Source of the DNA: CAUPWF01 sp964367905
GTDB lineage: Bacteria; Bacillota; Clostridia; Lachnospirales; Lachnospiraceae
Length of the DNA stretch: 64,000 nt
NCBI GenBank assembly: GCA_964367905.1
Contig: CAYIZP010000001.1
Location: 62,001 to 126,000, forward strand
Direction of reading: 5' to 3'
Part shown: positions 26,678 through 36,060 of the stretch, piece after piece
How positions within the stretch are numbered: position 1 is the first letter of the stretch
How the letters are laid out: every line of letters starts with the position of its first letter
Made by a program: the position numbers and the translations under genes
Notes under the pieces: model-generated
What the model was told of the DNA's origin: nothing
What the model saw: the letters and a program-made list of their open reading frames with translations, nothing else
Databases searched by the model: none

Positions 26678-27316
26678 TTACATTTTGCCAAAATATTTTT
26701 TCAGGTGAATTGCAATCTCCTGTGGGGAGGCTTGTTTTTCCACGGCTCCGATCTGGTGTGCCACGATGGGCATCCCTGATACGACGCAAGAATCGGAGTC
26801 TTGTCCGAGGGTGTAAGCGCCTGCCCTTCGCATGGCGAGGAGTCCTTTTGCACCGTCGTTGCCCATGCCTGTCAGGATGACACCGACACTATGTTTCCCG
26901 ACGCTCTTGGCTACGGAGTGGAAGAGGACATCGACAGATGGACAGTGTCCATTCACTTTGTCTTCATTTGTGAAATGGACATGATATAGGCCGCCTAGGT
27001 TGACAATTTTAGCGTGTTGGTCACCACCTGGTGCTATGAGGGCGAGTCCCGGTCGGAGGATGTCTCCGGGCTTGGCTTCGCGCACTCCCATCTGGCAGAG
27101 GGAGTCCAAGCGCTCTGCGAACATGTGGGTGAATTTCTCTGGCATATGTTGTACAATCATGATTCCAGGCATATCAGAAGGAAGCAATCTTAGGATATCT
27201 AAGATTGCTTCGGTACCTCCAGTAGACGCACCGATAGCTATGATAGCTTGGGTGCTGTCGCAGGAAGATTGTCTTTGGTTTGATTGTAAGGGTGTTGCTG
27301 AGAATGAGAAATCCAT
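26678..27316 (-). CDS. cheB: CheB methylesterase domain without receiver
   Basis: Removes methyl groups from chemoreceptor glutamates. Only the catalytic domain is present, 212 residues against about 350 for full CheB. The triad is visible: Ser31 in GASTGG, His57 in VQHMPEKF and Asp153 in LTGMGNDGA. These have the same spacing as in Salmonella CheB. No phosphoacceptor domain precedes it, so phosphorylation by CheA cannot activate it directly. ATG 27316 follows AAGGTG, and an upstream GTG 27325 is less likely. Last gene of cheA-cheW-cheR-cheB. Confidence 0.88.
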   Translation of the reverse strand: MDFSFSATPLQSNQRQSSCDSTQAIIAIGASTGGTEAILDILRLLPSDMPGIMIVQHMPEKFTHMFAERLDSLCQMGVREAKPGDILRPGLALIAPGGDQHAKIVNLGGLYHVHFTNEDKVNGHCPSVDVLFHSVAKSVGKHSVGVILTGMGNDGAKGLLAMRRAGAYTLGQDSDSCVVSGMPIVAHQIGAVEKQASPQEIAIHLKKYFGKM

Positions 27317-27333
27317 AATGGTCACCTTATTCT

Positions 27334-28158
27334 TTATAGTGGTTTTTGATACACTGCTGGCATGATATAACGATAAGTGTTAGCGGTATCGGCATCATCG
27401 ATGAGTCCCTCGGAATGTCCGATGAACAAGTATCCTCCAGGGGCTGTCGCATCATAGAATCGTTTGGTGAGTGCGGCTCTGGTCGGTTTGTCGAAGTATA
27501 TCATGACATTGCGACAGAAGATGACATCGAATTTCAGTTTGAAGTTGATATTGTCCATCAAGTTAAATGGTTTGAAGATGACATTGGATTTGATGTCATC
27601 GGTCACACTTAGCTGTTGAGGTACCCCTGTCTTTTTGAAATAATTTTTCTTCCATGCCTCGGGAAAGTCTAAAACCCCTTCTTCCGAGTACACACCATTT
27701 CTTGCTTGATTCAAGGCCTTGTTGGAGATATCGGTGGCTAAGATGCGTGTATCCCAGTTGCCACCCTTCCCACGGAAATAATCCTTGAGGATCATGGATA
27801 GGGTGTAGGGTTCTTGTCCTGTGGAACAACCAGCACTCCAGATGCTTAGCACTTGATTTCTCTTCTTGGCTTCTAGTTCTGGAAGTACAATGTTCTTAAA
27901 ATAATCAAAATGCGCAGTCTCTCGATTAAAATATGTATAGTTCGTTGTCAAACGATTTAACAAAATTTCAATATCAGCAGTATTTTTATTGTTTAGAATA
28001 TGTGTCACATATTCATTGAAGTTAGCAAATCCATTAGAAACAAGTAGGTCCGTAAGTCGAGAGACAATAAGCTGTTTTTTATTGTCTAGGTTAATTCCAT
28101 AATTTGCACGTATGAATGTTGTTAATCTTATAAAATCTTCATTGGCAAGCGTGTACAA
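27334..28158 (-). CDS. cheR: Chemotaxis protein methyltransferase CheR
   Basis: Methylates receptor glutamates with S-adenosylmethionine. 274 residues, normal size. An N-terminal helical domain (about 1-75) is followed by the Rossmann methyltransferase with SIWSAGCSTGQEPYTLSM, ILATDISNKAL and DVIFCRNVMIYFD. The start is TTG 28158, with GGAGG ten bases ahead. It pairs with the receiver-less CheB just downstream. Confidence 0.93.
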   Translation of the reverse strand: MYTLANEDFIRLTTFIRANYGINLDNKKQLIVSRLTDLLVSNGFANFNEYVTHILNNKNTADIEILLNRLTTNYTYFNRETAHFDYFKNIVLPELEAKKRNQVLSIWSAGCSTGQEPYTLSMILKDYFRGKGGNWDTRILATDISNKALNQARNGVYSEEGVLDFPEAWKKNYFKKTGVPQQLSVTDDIKSNVIFKPFNLMDNINFKLKFDVIFCRNVMIYFDKPTRAALTKRFYDATAPGGYLFIGHSEGLIDDADTANTYRYIMPAVYQKPL

Positions 28159-28185
28159 GATAAATCTTCCTCCAGTTTCTAATTT

Positions 28186-28653
28186 CTATATCGTCTTTAC
28201 GATTGCATCACAGTCTAGAAGTAGGACAACAGAGCTGTCTTCCATAGAGACCATTGCATTGGTGATGTCTTGTTGATTCTCGATTGGTATTGGTGAAGCA
28301 TTGCTGGTATCCAAATCCAGTACCTGTAATACGGAGTCGACTGCTAGTCCGATGAGGGATGAGTCGATTTCTAATATGATGATACAAGTGCTTGTTGTAT
28401 ACTCTTGGAATGCTTTGTTCATGCGAAGTCTCATATCGATGATTGGCAGAACTTGCCCTCTCAAGTTTATCACGCCTCTTACATAGTCTGGAATGAGTGG
28501 AAGAGGGCGTATCGCAGAGTTCGCAATGATTTCAATTGCATGGTGCGTGCTTACCCCTAACACCAATCCGTCTGTCATAAAGGTGAGATAGCGTTCGGTC
28601 TGTGTAGAGTCTAATTCATCTACAGCTAATTCATGTATTGTTGTATCGGACAT
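28186..28653 (-). CDS. cheW: CheW coupling protein (first copy)
   Basis: Links chemoreceptors to CheA. 155 residues with two SH3-like subdomains: YLTFMTDGLVLGVSTHHAIE, LIPDYVRGVINLRGQVLPII and SLIGLAVDSVLQVLDL. ATG 28653 follows a GGAGG box. A second cheW-like gene is at 56640, so two CheW proteins may serve different arrays. Confidence 0.92.
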   Translation of the reverse strand: MSDTTIHELAVDELDSTQTERYLTFMTDGLVLGVSTHHAIEIIANSAIRPLPLIPDYVRGVINLRGQVLPIIDMRLRMNKAFQEYTTSTCIIILEIDSSLIGLAVDSVLQVLDLDTSNASPIPIENQQDITNAMVSMEDSSVVLLLDCDAIVKTI

Positions 28654-28681
28654 GGTAGTAACCTCCAATTAATAGATATTG

Positions 28682-30907
28682 TTAATAAATTTCTTGCGCT
28701 GTAGTATAGATATTTCCTACATCCAAGATAATACTGATGGTACCATCACCCATAATGGTGCATCCACTGATTCCATGCTTCTTGATATTGAAGTTGTTCA
28801 AATATGGAGGCAGTGGCTTCACTACTACGTGTTGTTCTCCGTTTAGTGCATCGACGAATAAGCAGAAGGATTTGTCATTTGCTTCTACCCATACGATGAC
28901 ACCATCTTCGATATCCGTATGTCCGTCGTCTAATTGGAAGAGGTTCTTCAATCGGAAAATCGGATAGAACTCATCCATACAACGAATGATTTCATTGCCA
29001 CTAGGATCTAGGATGATATCTTCTTTTTTCGCCTTAAACGATTGCTTGATATGCGCAATCGGAATGGTGAATATATGAGTGCCCACGGCGATTTCCATTC
29101 CATCTACGATGGCAAGTGTTAGAGGAATCTTCAATGTGAAACATACCCCTTGTCCTACATCGCTATTGATGGTTACAGAACCACCGATGGCTTCGATATT
29201 TTTCTTTACCACATCAAGTCCAACTCCACGTCCTGAATATTCTGTGATTTCTGAATTGGTAGAGAAACCAGGATACATCAGTAATGAGAAGACTTCTTTT
29301 CTAGTATAGTCCTCTGGAGCCTTGGTCAACAAGCCTTTTTTCTCGGCTTTTGCTAAGATTTTCTCAGGGTCTAGAGGTTCTCCATCATTTTCAATGGAGA
29401 TGATGACTTCACTGCTTGCATGATACGCAGAGAGTGTGATATGTCCCTGTGGATTCTTGCCTGCAGCGATACGATCTTCTACATTGTTTTCGATGCCGTG
29501 ATCCATGGCGTTACGAACGATGTGCATAATCGGATCTCCGATGCTCTCTACGATGGTTTTATCGATCTCGGTATGTTCTCCGATAATTGTTAATTTTACA
29601 TCTTTATCCAATGCTTTTACCATGTCACGGACGATTCGATTCATCTTTTGGAACACACCTGAGATAGGAATCATACGTAAGGACATTGCAACGTCTTGTA
29701 GTTCATCGGTCAATTTTCTCAATTGACGTGAGGACTTCAAGAAGCTATCTAGTGGAACATTCTGTAGTTCAGGTGAAGCTGCTACCATGGATTCGGTGAT
29801 TACTATCTCGCCGACAAGAGCCATTAATTTATCTAATTTGCTTAAGTTAACACTAATTAAGCTTTGTTTGTTCTGCGCGAGTGATTTTAGATTTTTCTGA
29901 GCAGTTTGCTTCTGAGTATCTTCCTTTGTAGCAGGTTTTACTTCTTGCGCTGTAACCTCAGACTCAGAAGTAGATGTATTGCTTGTAGCTACTTCCACCT
30001 CAGGAGGGGTACTAGTGGATATTGGTGTAGCTCTAGATTCTGAAGAGGATTGCATGTTCTCGGTCATCTCTATATAATCAGGGTTGAATATAATCTCATA
30101 AGAGCGAATATTACTCATGGAAGTTACAGCAGCAACGCCAGTCTCTACGTCTTCTTCTGAATTGAATCCGATATAAAAACCATTGTCGATGATGTAGGTT
30201 GCAGTATCCGAATTTGTTTCCACATCTGGTGGATAGTGTAAAAACGCAACTTCCTCTTCCTGAATTGCAGTGACCACCATGAAGGCACGTAAACTCTCCA
30301 TTCCACAATCTTCGTCGAAGAGGACGTGTAAGAAGTAAGGGCAATCTAGTTTTGGTAAACCGTGTGCATCTACTTCTGTAACAACGGGGACAATTGGTAG
30401 AACAGCAGGTGTGGACTTTGGTTCCTCTGTAGAAGTCGAAGTTGCAGTCGGTGCAACAATGTCAGCGACGGGGGCAATATCAGGAGTGTTTGCCTCGCCT
30501 TTCATTGCTGCTAGGAAATCATCGATTTCCTTTACAATGCTTTCTACATCCATCGCGAGCTCTTCTCCTTGTGCTACTTTCTCCATATCCTCACGAAGAC
30601 GGTCTGTGGATTTGAAGAGCAGATTGAATAAATCACTCTTTTGGCCTGTGCCTAGTGATTCGATTCCATTCTCGCGAATGTCAAAAAACAAATCCTCGAT
30701 GTGGTGGGATACTTCCATAAGTGGCTGGAAATCCATCATAGCCGAAGATCCTTTGATTGTGTGCATGCTTCGGAAGATTTCATTGACGTCTTCGGAAGAA
30801 AAGTCTCCTACTTCTTCGGCATTGAGTAGTAACTCATCTAACCGTTCTAGTAGGGAATTGCATTCAAATAGGTATGTGTCTAAAATTCCATCGTTCATAT
30901 TTTCCAT
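28682..30907 (-). CDS. cheA: Chemotaxis histidine kinase CheA
   Basis: 741 residues. The HPt domain (1-105) carries the phosphorylated His49 in FRSMHTIKGSSAMM. A P2-like domain covers about 185-280 (YFLHVLFDEDCGMESLRAFM). A Ser/Thr/Glu-rich linker follows. Dimerisation begins near 355 (SKLDKLMALVGEIVI), then the ATPase domain with HIVRNAMDHGIE and the glycine box SGRGVGLDVVKKN. The C-terminal 130 residues are CheW-like. It is the first gene of the leftward che operon and has AAGGTGG before its ATG. No clear promoter was found in the 133-base divergent gap. Confidence 0.95.
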   Translation of the reverse strand: MENMNDGILDTYLFECNSLLERLDELLLNAEEVGDFSSEDVNEIFRSMHTIKGSSAMMDFQPLMEVSHHIEDLFFDIRENGIESLGTGQKSDLFNLLFKSTDRLREDMEKVAQGEELAMDVESIVKEIDDFLAAMKGEANTPDIAPVADIVAPTATSTSTEEPKSTPAVLPIVPVVTEVDAHGLPKLDCPYFLHVLFDEDCGMESLRAFMVVTAIQEEEVAFLHYPPDVETNSDTATYIIDNGFYIGFNSEEDVETGVAAVTSMSNIRSYEIIFNPDYIEMTENMQSSSESRATPISTSTPPEVEVATSNTSTSESEVTAQEVKPATKEDTQKQTAQKNLKSLAQNKQSLISVNLSKLDKLMALVGEIVITESMVAASPELQNVPLDSFLKSSRQLRKLTDELQDVAMSLRMIPISGVFQKMNRIVRDMVKALDKDVKLTIIGEHTEIDKTIVESIGDPIMHIVRNAMDHGIENNVEDRIAAGKNPQGHITLSAYHASSEVIISIENDGEPLDPEKILAKAEKKGLLTKAPEDYTRKEVFSLLMYPGFSTNSEITEYSGRGVGLDVVKKNIEAIGGSVTINSDVGQGVCFTLKIPLTLAIVDGMEIAVGTHIFTIPIAHIKQSFKAKKEDIILDPSGNEIIRCMDEFYPIFRLKNLFQLDDGHTDIEDGVIVWVEANDKSFCLFVDALNGEQHVVVKPLPPYLNNFNIKKHGISGCTIMGDGTISIILDVGNIYTTAQEIY

Positions 30908-31040
30908 TGATTAAATCCACCTTATTTAATAAACTTACATAAATTATTGCAATTACAAAGTGTAATGTGGTAATGTATGTGTATAATTATAATACAAAAT
31001 GATGATAAATGAAACAAATAATTTCTAGAAGGTGAAAAAA

Positions 31041-32480
31041 ATGTCAAATCTTTTAAAAATAACAGCTCCAGCCATAGGCTATGAGAACAATAATCAGGTG
31101 AAACAAGGTCCGGCAAAAGCGCCTGAAACTAATATTCAAGGGCCAATTACTCCGGATAAAGTGGTGAAACCAGATGCGAGAAGCGATGCGGCATCTCAAG
31201 ACCAAAGTACGGCGCTGAAGTTTCGTTACGAATCGAATTATGAGAATTTTATACAGAGAATCAATGCCTTACCGATCATGACAGAGCAATTCGCTAGTAT
31301 ATTTATAGAACAGTTTGCTACACTAGCAGAGTCGGGGATTCAAGATGGATTTGCGCAGAGTGTTGCTAGATTCCTACAGATGATAGGGGTAGAGCCGCAG
31401 GATATGATGGCATTTATTAAGAATCAGGGGAATGCGACCGTACGTTTTAGTGGGCCGTTTTTTACATTATTACAACAAGCATTTGAGCAAACAAACTCGG
31501 TTGAATTGAAATCCAATATCCTAGACTTCTTAAAAAAGTATGTGGATATGGCAGAATCTTCTCATATCATGAAGAATATGGACAGTCTCTTGGGTGAGAT
31601 TCAGAAGAGGATGTTTCCAAATTCGGCGAAGGATTTGAATGTGTTGTTGCAGAATCTGGGGCGTGAGATTGGACCGATGGGTGAGGGGATGAATCAGAAC
31701 TTGCAAGTGTTGAAGCAAGAGATTCTTCCGTTTTTAAACGATTACATTTCCAAACTGAATGAACGCGGGGATTTGCGCGAACTAGTTTCGTTGCTATCAT
31801 CCTATATGGCAAGGGCGGAGAATGGCAATGCATCGCGTGTTATGGAGGCTTTTGAGCAATTATTACGTTTTCAAGGAATGCAAAAAGTATTTCAAAACTT
31901 CGATCCTAATATCTTATTCCAGGTATTACAAGGAACCGAATATGAGAAATCGGTTAAGAAACAGAATTGGATGCAGGGGCTAGTTGATCTGATTGAGCAT
32001 GGAATGTCTGGAGAATTGGGTGCAGAGAATAAGGCGGCATTCCAGAATCTAATGCAAGCAATCCTTCTCAATGAGAGCGTATACCTACCAGTGCTGCATT
32101 TGATGTTACCGCTTCATGTGAATGGCAGACTGATGTTCTCTGAGATGTGGATTGATCCAAATGTTGGTGGCAGCGGGGAAGAAGGTGAACAGGAGAGAGC
32201 AGTTCAGGGATTGATTAAATTCGATATTCAAGAGCTGGGATTCTTTGACATGTTCTTTATATATGAAAAGAAAAAGAGTAACATCAAATTGCAGCTGAGC
32301 TGCCCAGAGGTTATGAAAAATGATATTGACAACATCAAGAATGGGATTGCAATGATTTTAGCACAGAATAATATTCAATCAGAAGAGCTACATGTTAGCA
32401 CGGAGAGTCGATCGATTCCGATATCGTCGGCATTCCCGAAAGTATTTGAAAGGAAGAATTCGATCAATGTCTCAATTTAG
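31041..32480 (+). CDS. YlqG-like flagellar-associated protein
   Basis: 479 residues, mainly helical with a disordered first 60 residues. It has no signal peptide or membrane segment. The C-terminal part (about 365-465: LPLHVNGRLMFSEMWIDPN, GLIKFDIQELGFFDMFFIY) resembles the C-terminal domain of YlqG, the partner of the FlhB-like YlqH in Bacillus. It overlaps flhX by 14 bases. It may act in export switching or hook-length control, but this is inference from context. ATG 31041 follows AGAAGGTG. Confidence 0.65.
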   Translation: MSNLLKITAPAIGYENNNQVKQGPAKAPETNIQGPITPDKVVKPDARSDAASQDQSTALKFRYESNYENFIQRINALPIMTEQFASIFIEQFATLAESGIQDGFAQSVARFLQMIGVEPQDMMAFIKNQGNATVRFSGPFFTLLQQAFEQTNSVELKSNILDFLKKYVDMAESSHIMKNMDSLLGEIQKRMFPNSAKDLNVLLQNLGREIGPMGEGMNQNLQVLKQEILPFLNDYISKLNERGDLRELVSLLSSYMARAENGNASRVMEAFEQLLRFQGMQKVFQNFDPNILFQVLQGTEYEKSVKKQNWMQGLVDLIEHGMSGELGAENKAAFQNLMQAILLNESVYLPVLHLMLPLHVNGRLMFSEMWIDPNVGGSGEEGEQERAVQGLIKFDIQELGFFDMFFIYEKKKSNIKLQLSCPEVMKNDIDNIKNGIAMILAQNNIQSEELHVSTESRSIPISSAFPKVFERKNSINVSI

Positions 32481-32757
32481 TAATGAATTAAACAAACGAG
32501 CAGTAGCGTTAAGCTACGATGAAACGAAAAAAACAGCCCCAATCATTGTAGCGTCTGGAATGGGATATTTAGCAGAGAAAATTGTAGAGGTGGCTCGAGA
32601 TAACAATGTACCAGTGTATGAAGATAATTCTCTGGCGACTATGCTGACCCAGTTGGAGTTGGGGACTCAAGTTCCAGAAGAATTGTATCAGGCGATTGTG
32701 GATATTTATTTATACTTCCTGAATTACCAGCCGAAGAGTGAAAAAGAAACCGATTAA
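32467..32757 (+). CDS. FlhB C-terminal-like protein (YlqH/FlhX)
   Basis: 96 residues equal to the cytoplasmic tail of FlhB after its NPTH site: AVALSYDETKKTAPIIVASG and EKIVEVARDNNVPVYEDNSL. It has no membrane part. Proteins like this can stand in for the cleaved FlhB tail in export-substrate switching. ATG 32467 follows AAAGGAAG. The full FlhB is at 50106. Confidence 0.88.
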   Translation: MSQFSNELNKRAVALSYDETKKTAPIIVASGMGYLAEKIVEVARDNNVPVYEDNSLATMLTQLELGTQVPEELYQAIVDIYLYFLNYQPKSEKETD

Positions 32758-32773
32758 TCTCGGTTTCTTTTTC
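32740..32773. terminator. Bidirectional terminator overlapping two stop codons
   Basis: GAAAAAGAAACCGA and TCGGTTTCTTTTTC form a 14-bp stem with a tiny loop. Both convergent genes stop inside it. Confidence 0.88.
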
Positions 32774-33440
32774 GGTTTATCATTTGTTGTTTGAATACGA
32801 AGTTGCGGAGTGCGGTCTCAGTTGCAGCTTGTATATTTATAAATTGACAACCATATCCGTACTGTTTATCTTCGGCGTCTTTCGCAGGGATATCTACGCG
32901 AAGGATGAAGAGATGTAATTTCACACGCTGATTATGTTCCAATGACATAAAGACTTCCAATTCCGTGTTTTCTCTAAACTGAATTGGGCATTTGAAGTGA
33001 ATTCCGCCAGCACTCAAATTATCCGTAGTACCATTGGTATAATGTCCATTGAAGGATTCGTGTACATCTGGGCAGTTTTCGGGGAGTTCTATGTCGGCAG
33101 GAATGATGATGTCAATCGGGATATTCAGTTTAATCTTGAAGTCTTGTCTACGTTGTAGGATGGCGGTTTGCTCCAATAGCGCACATTGGATTGTGTGCAT
33201 GAGTCTTCCGTCTGAGGCGTTGAACTTTCGTTGAATCATCATGTTACATTTACAGGTTACCAATCCCTTTTGTTCGTCTAAAAAGGTGACTAGCATTTGG
33301 GCATCGAAATCGTCCAAATAATCATCGTCTACATAGAGTGTTACGGTGTCATTGTCAATATTTGCAACAATAACTTCGCACAGTGTTATGTCGCTGTTTT
33401 CTTCTAAAATCAAGGCTTTTTTACAAGAAGTAAGTATCAT
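32754..33440 (-). CDS. PilZ-domain cyclic-di-GMP effector (YcgR-like)
   Basis: 228 residues. An N-terminal YcgR-like beta domain (1-95) precedes a PilZ domain. The binding region reads LQRRQDFKIKL, where the usual RxxxR has Lys in the last position. The second motif DNLSAGGIHF is intact. It may bind cyclic di-GMP and brake the flagellar motor, as YcgR does. GGAGA precedes ATG 33440, and an earlier ATG 33452 overlaps the box. Confidence 0.82.
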   Translation of the reverse strand: MILTSCKKALILEENSDITLCEVIVANIDNDTVTLYVDDDYLDDFDAQMLVTFLDEQKGLVTCKCNMMIQRKFNASDGRLMHTIQCALLEQTAILQRRQDFKIKLNIPIDIIIPADIELPENCPDVHESFNGHYTNGTTDNLSAGGIHFKCPIQFRENTELEVFMSLEHNQRVKLHLFILRVDIPAKDAEDKQYGYGCQFINIQAATETALRNFVFKQQMINRKRNRD

Positions 33441-33587
33441 AAAAATCTCCATTTCATTGTTTTATAACTATAAGATATTAATAATTACTATTATACATGT
33501 TTTGGAAGAAATGACAAGAGTGAAAATGTTTGTCATTGCATGGTAAAAAATACAAAGAATAAATATAAGACATATTAAAAAAATTTG

Positions 33588-33616
33588 TTGAAATATGAGA
33601 AAAATGGGTCTATAAT
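33588..33616 (+). promoter_or_regulatory. Sigma-A promoter of the main flagellar operon
   Basis: TTGAAA (33588-33593), 17 bases, TATAAT (33611-33616), a perfect -10. It lies 75 bases before flgB. No other gene is seen in 33441-33691. Confidence 0.8.
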
Positions 33617-33691
33617 AATGTTATGTGTATTGTATACAGAAGCGTATTATGTATCAATCAAAACATGAAAAAACAGAATAGGAGAAAACAT

Positions 33692-34075
33692 ATGAGTATA
33701 TTTGGGAATTCAATCCAGATGGTGAACCAATCATTAGATTACCTATGGTTGAAGCAGAGTGTGACATCGAATAACATATCGAATGCAGAGACACCAGGAT
33801 ATAAGGCGGAGTACGTTACTTTTGAGAACTCATATAAAGAGCAACTCGAGCTTGCGATTATGAGCAATGATAACGAGGCGATTAATCAAGCGATTATGGG
33901 TGCAACTCCAGTTGTCCACAAATCCGATACAGAGGGAAGTAGATTGGATGGCAACAATGTCAATACAGAGGTAGAAATGATAGAATTGACGAAGGCAGCA
34001 TTGCAATATCAATATGGGCTGAATTCTATCAATAGTGATATATCACGTTTGCGAACAGTGATTAAGGGACAATAA
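33692..34075 (+). CDS. flgB: Flagellar rod protein FlgB
   Basis: Proximal rod subunit, 127 residues. The N-terminal rod motif is TSNNISNAETPGYKAEYV. The C-terminal helix (EMIELTKAALQYQYGLNSIN) is typical. AGGAG precedes ATG 33692; the longer upstream frame adds only leader sequence. It is the first gene of the operon. flgC, which normally follows it, is at 46228. Confidence 0.93.
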   Translation: MSIFGNSIQMVNQSLDYLWLKQSVTSNNISNAETPGYKAEYVTFENSYKEQLELAIMSNDNEAINQAIMGATPVVHKSDTEGSRLDGNNVNTEVEMIELTKAALQYQYGLNSINSDISRLRTVIKGQ

Positions 34076-34113
34076 ACGACAGGCAGAATAGGTTAATCGA
34101 AAGGAGAATATAA

Positions 34114-34419
34114 ATGACAGAATTTTTAACATCGATTCAACGACTGGCTCCGATGAGTGAGTGGGCGAGTCAGGATACGACAGCGGTAGCGAATAATGGA
34201 GGGATGTTTTCGAGTATATTTTCTAATGCACTAGAAGGAGTGAAGGAAACACAGACAGACTTAGAAGAGAAACAGTATTTATTAGCGACGGGTCAATTAG
34301 ACGATGTACATACACTATCCGTGGCAGCGGCAGAGGCGCAGCTAAACGTAGACTTGTTAGTGCAACTAAGAAATAATGCTTTGGAATCATACAATGAGTT
34401 GTTGAGGATTAGCATTTAA
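34114..34419 (+). CDS. fliE: Rod-MS ring junction protein FliE
   Basis: 101 residues joining the MS ring to the rod. FSSIFSNALEGVKETQTDLE and LLVQLRNNALESYNELLRISI are the conserved ends. AAAGGAG precedes the ATG. It sits directly after flgB where flgC would be expected. Confidence 0.9.
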   Translation: MTEFLTSIQRLAPMSEWASQDTTAVANNGGMFSSIFSNALEGVKETQTDLEEKQYLLATGQLDDVHTLSVAAAEAQLNVDLLVQLRNNALESYNELLRISI

Positions 34420-34443
34420 TATAGGTAAGGATAATGGATAGTT

Positions 34444-36060
34444 ATGGATAAAGTGAAAGCCGGTTTTAAACAGGTAAACGATTATTTGGGGAAATATAGT
34501 ACGAGAACAAAGATTATGGCAGGCGTGGGTGTGGTAGCAGTGATTGTTGCGGCAATTGCAATTGCATATTTTCTCAATCGAACAAATTACGAAGTGCTTT
34601 TTTCAGAGGTGGCGTCCGATGAAGCGACGACAATTGTGTCGAAGTTGCAGGAAGATGAAATTGAATACATATACGAAGAAAATGGCGATATTCTAGTTGA
34701 CAAGTCGGTTGTAGAGCAGACGAGAGCAGAATTGGTGTATGAGGGATACCCGGATAGTGGATTTACTTATGGAATCTATATTGACAATGCAGGTGGGATG
34801 ACTACAGATGCAGAGAAACAGCAATACGAGCTATATGCATTACAGGAACGGATAGGAGCAACTATTCGTGTTTTTGATGGAGTGAAAGATGCAACCGTTA
34901 ATATCGCATTAGCGGAAGAAGAGCGTTATGTTCTCCAAAGCGATGAACAGACGAATGAAGCGAGTGCATCGGTTGTTGTAACTATGGATAATGGTGGCAA
35001 CCCTTCGCCAGAGCAAGCGGAAGCTATTCAACGGCTGGTGGCAGGTTCAGTTTCTTCTATGGAGATGGGAAGTGTTACCGTAATCGGTGGAAATGGAATC
35101 GAAGTGTCGGTAGATGAAAGTACAGATACGTCTGGAAGTGGAGACGCTCAAGAAATTGCTCAATTAATTGAGTCAGAGATTACGAAGAAGGTCATCAATG
35201 TATTGGGACCGTTTTATGGACCAGAGAATATTCGAGTATCGGCGACTGGGACGGTGAATCAGGAAGCAGTTTTAAGAGAGTCGATTACATATTCTACACC
35301 AGAGAAGATTGACGAAGAGGATAAATCAGGAATTATATCCAATGAAACATGGAATCTCAACGGGACAGAGGCTGGAGAAGAAGGTGGTGTGGTTGGCACA
35401 GAGACCAATGCGGAATCCACACAATATGAAGGTAGCACAATTGCAGAAGATGGAATCATAAGTGAAGCAGCGACACGCGACTATTTAGTGAATCAGGTGA
35501 TTGAGCAAGGCGAGATTCAAGATGGAACCTTAGAAGATTTGACAATCTCAGTTTCGATTAATAGCGAAGGTGGAGGTGACCTCTCAGATCAGGAGTTAAA
35601 GGATTTGATTGGAAATGCCACTGGAATCGAGACAGAATTACGAGATGAAAAAATTACAGTAGTAGCAGCACCGTTCCAAAAGTCGGATGGAGAAGATGAT
35701 GGTAGTGGAGGAATTGTACCAGTTGCAATTACAGATATTATCACACAAAATCCACTGATTGCAATCATCATAGGTGGAGTGATATTACTACTAATTATCA
35801 TAGCAATCATACTTGGAATTATTCGTTCGAAGAGACGCAAGAAACAAGCGTTAATCGAAGCAGAAGAAGAGGCAGCATTCTTGTTGAGTTCTAGAGAAGA
35901 GGCTACAACAGCATTGGCGGATAAGCTAGATGTGGGACAATTGCCAAGTGATAGAACGAGAGAATTACGAGAAATAATCAGAGATTTCACGGAAGAGAAT
36001 CCGGAGATTTCAGCACAGATGCTTAGGAGTTGGATAAATGGCGAAAGCGGAGAACACTAA
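34444..36060 (+). CDS. fliF: MS-ring protein FliF
   Basis: 538 residues. Membrane segments lie at about 25-44 (VGVVAVIVAAIAIAYFL) and 434-458 (NPLIAIIIGGVILLLIIIAI). Ring-building motifs lie between them (YEVLFSEVASDEA, YELYALQERIGATIRVFDGV). The C-terminal FliG-binding tail REIIRDFTEENPEISAQMLR is present. It overlaps fliG by 23 bases. Confidence 0.95.
   Translation: MDKVKAGFKQVNDYLGKYSTRTKIMAGVGVVAVIVAAIAIAYFLNRTNYEVLFSEVASDEATTIVSKLQEDEIEYIYEENGDILVDKSVVEQTRAELVYEGYPDSGFTYGIYIDNAGGMTTDAEKQQYELYALQERIGATIRVFDGVKDATVNIALAEEERYVLQSDEQTNEASASVVVTMDNGGNPSPEQAEAIQRLVAGSVSSMEMGSVTVIGGNGIEVSVDESTDTSGSGDAQEIAQLIESEITKKVINVLGPFYGPENIRVSATGTVNQEAVLRESITYSTPEKIDEEDKSGIISNETWNLNGTEAGEEGGVVGTETNAESTQYEGSTIAEDGIISEAATRDYLVNQVIEQGEIQDGTLEDLTISVSINSEGGGDLSDQELKDLIGNATGIETELRDEKITVVAAPFQKSDGEDDGSGGIVPVAITDIITQNPLIAIIIGGVILLLIIIAIILGIIRSKRRKKQALIEAEEEAAFLLSSREEATTALADKLDVGQLPSDRTRELREIIRDFTEENPEISAQMLRSWINGESGEH

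Noticed and set aside
30908..31040. Sigma-A promoters in the divergent cheA/ylqG gap
   Set aside because: A TATAAT-like sequence exists but no -35 at a proper distance on either strand.
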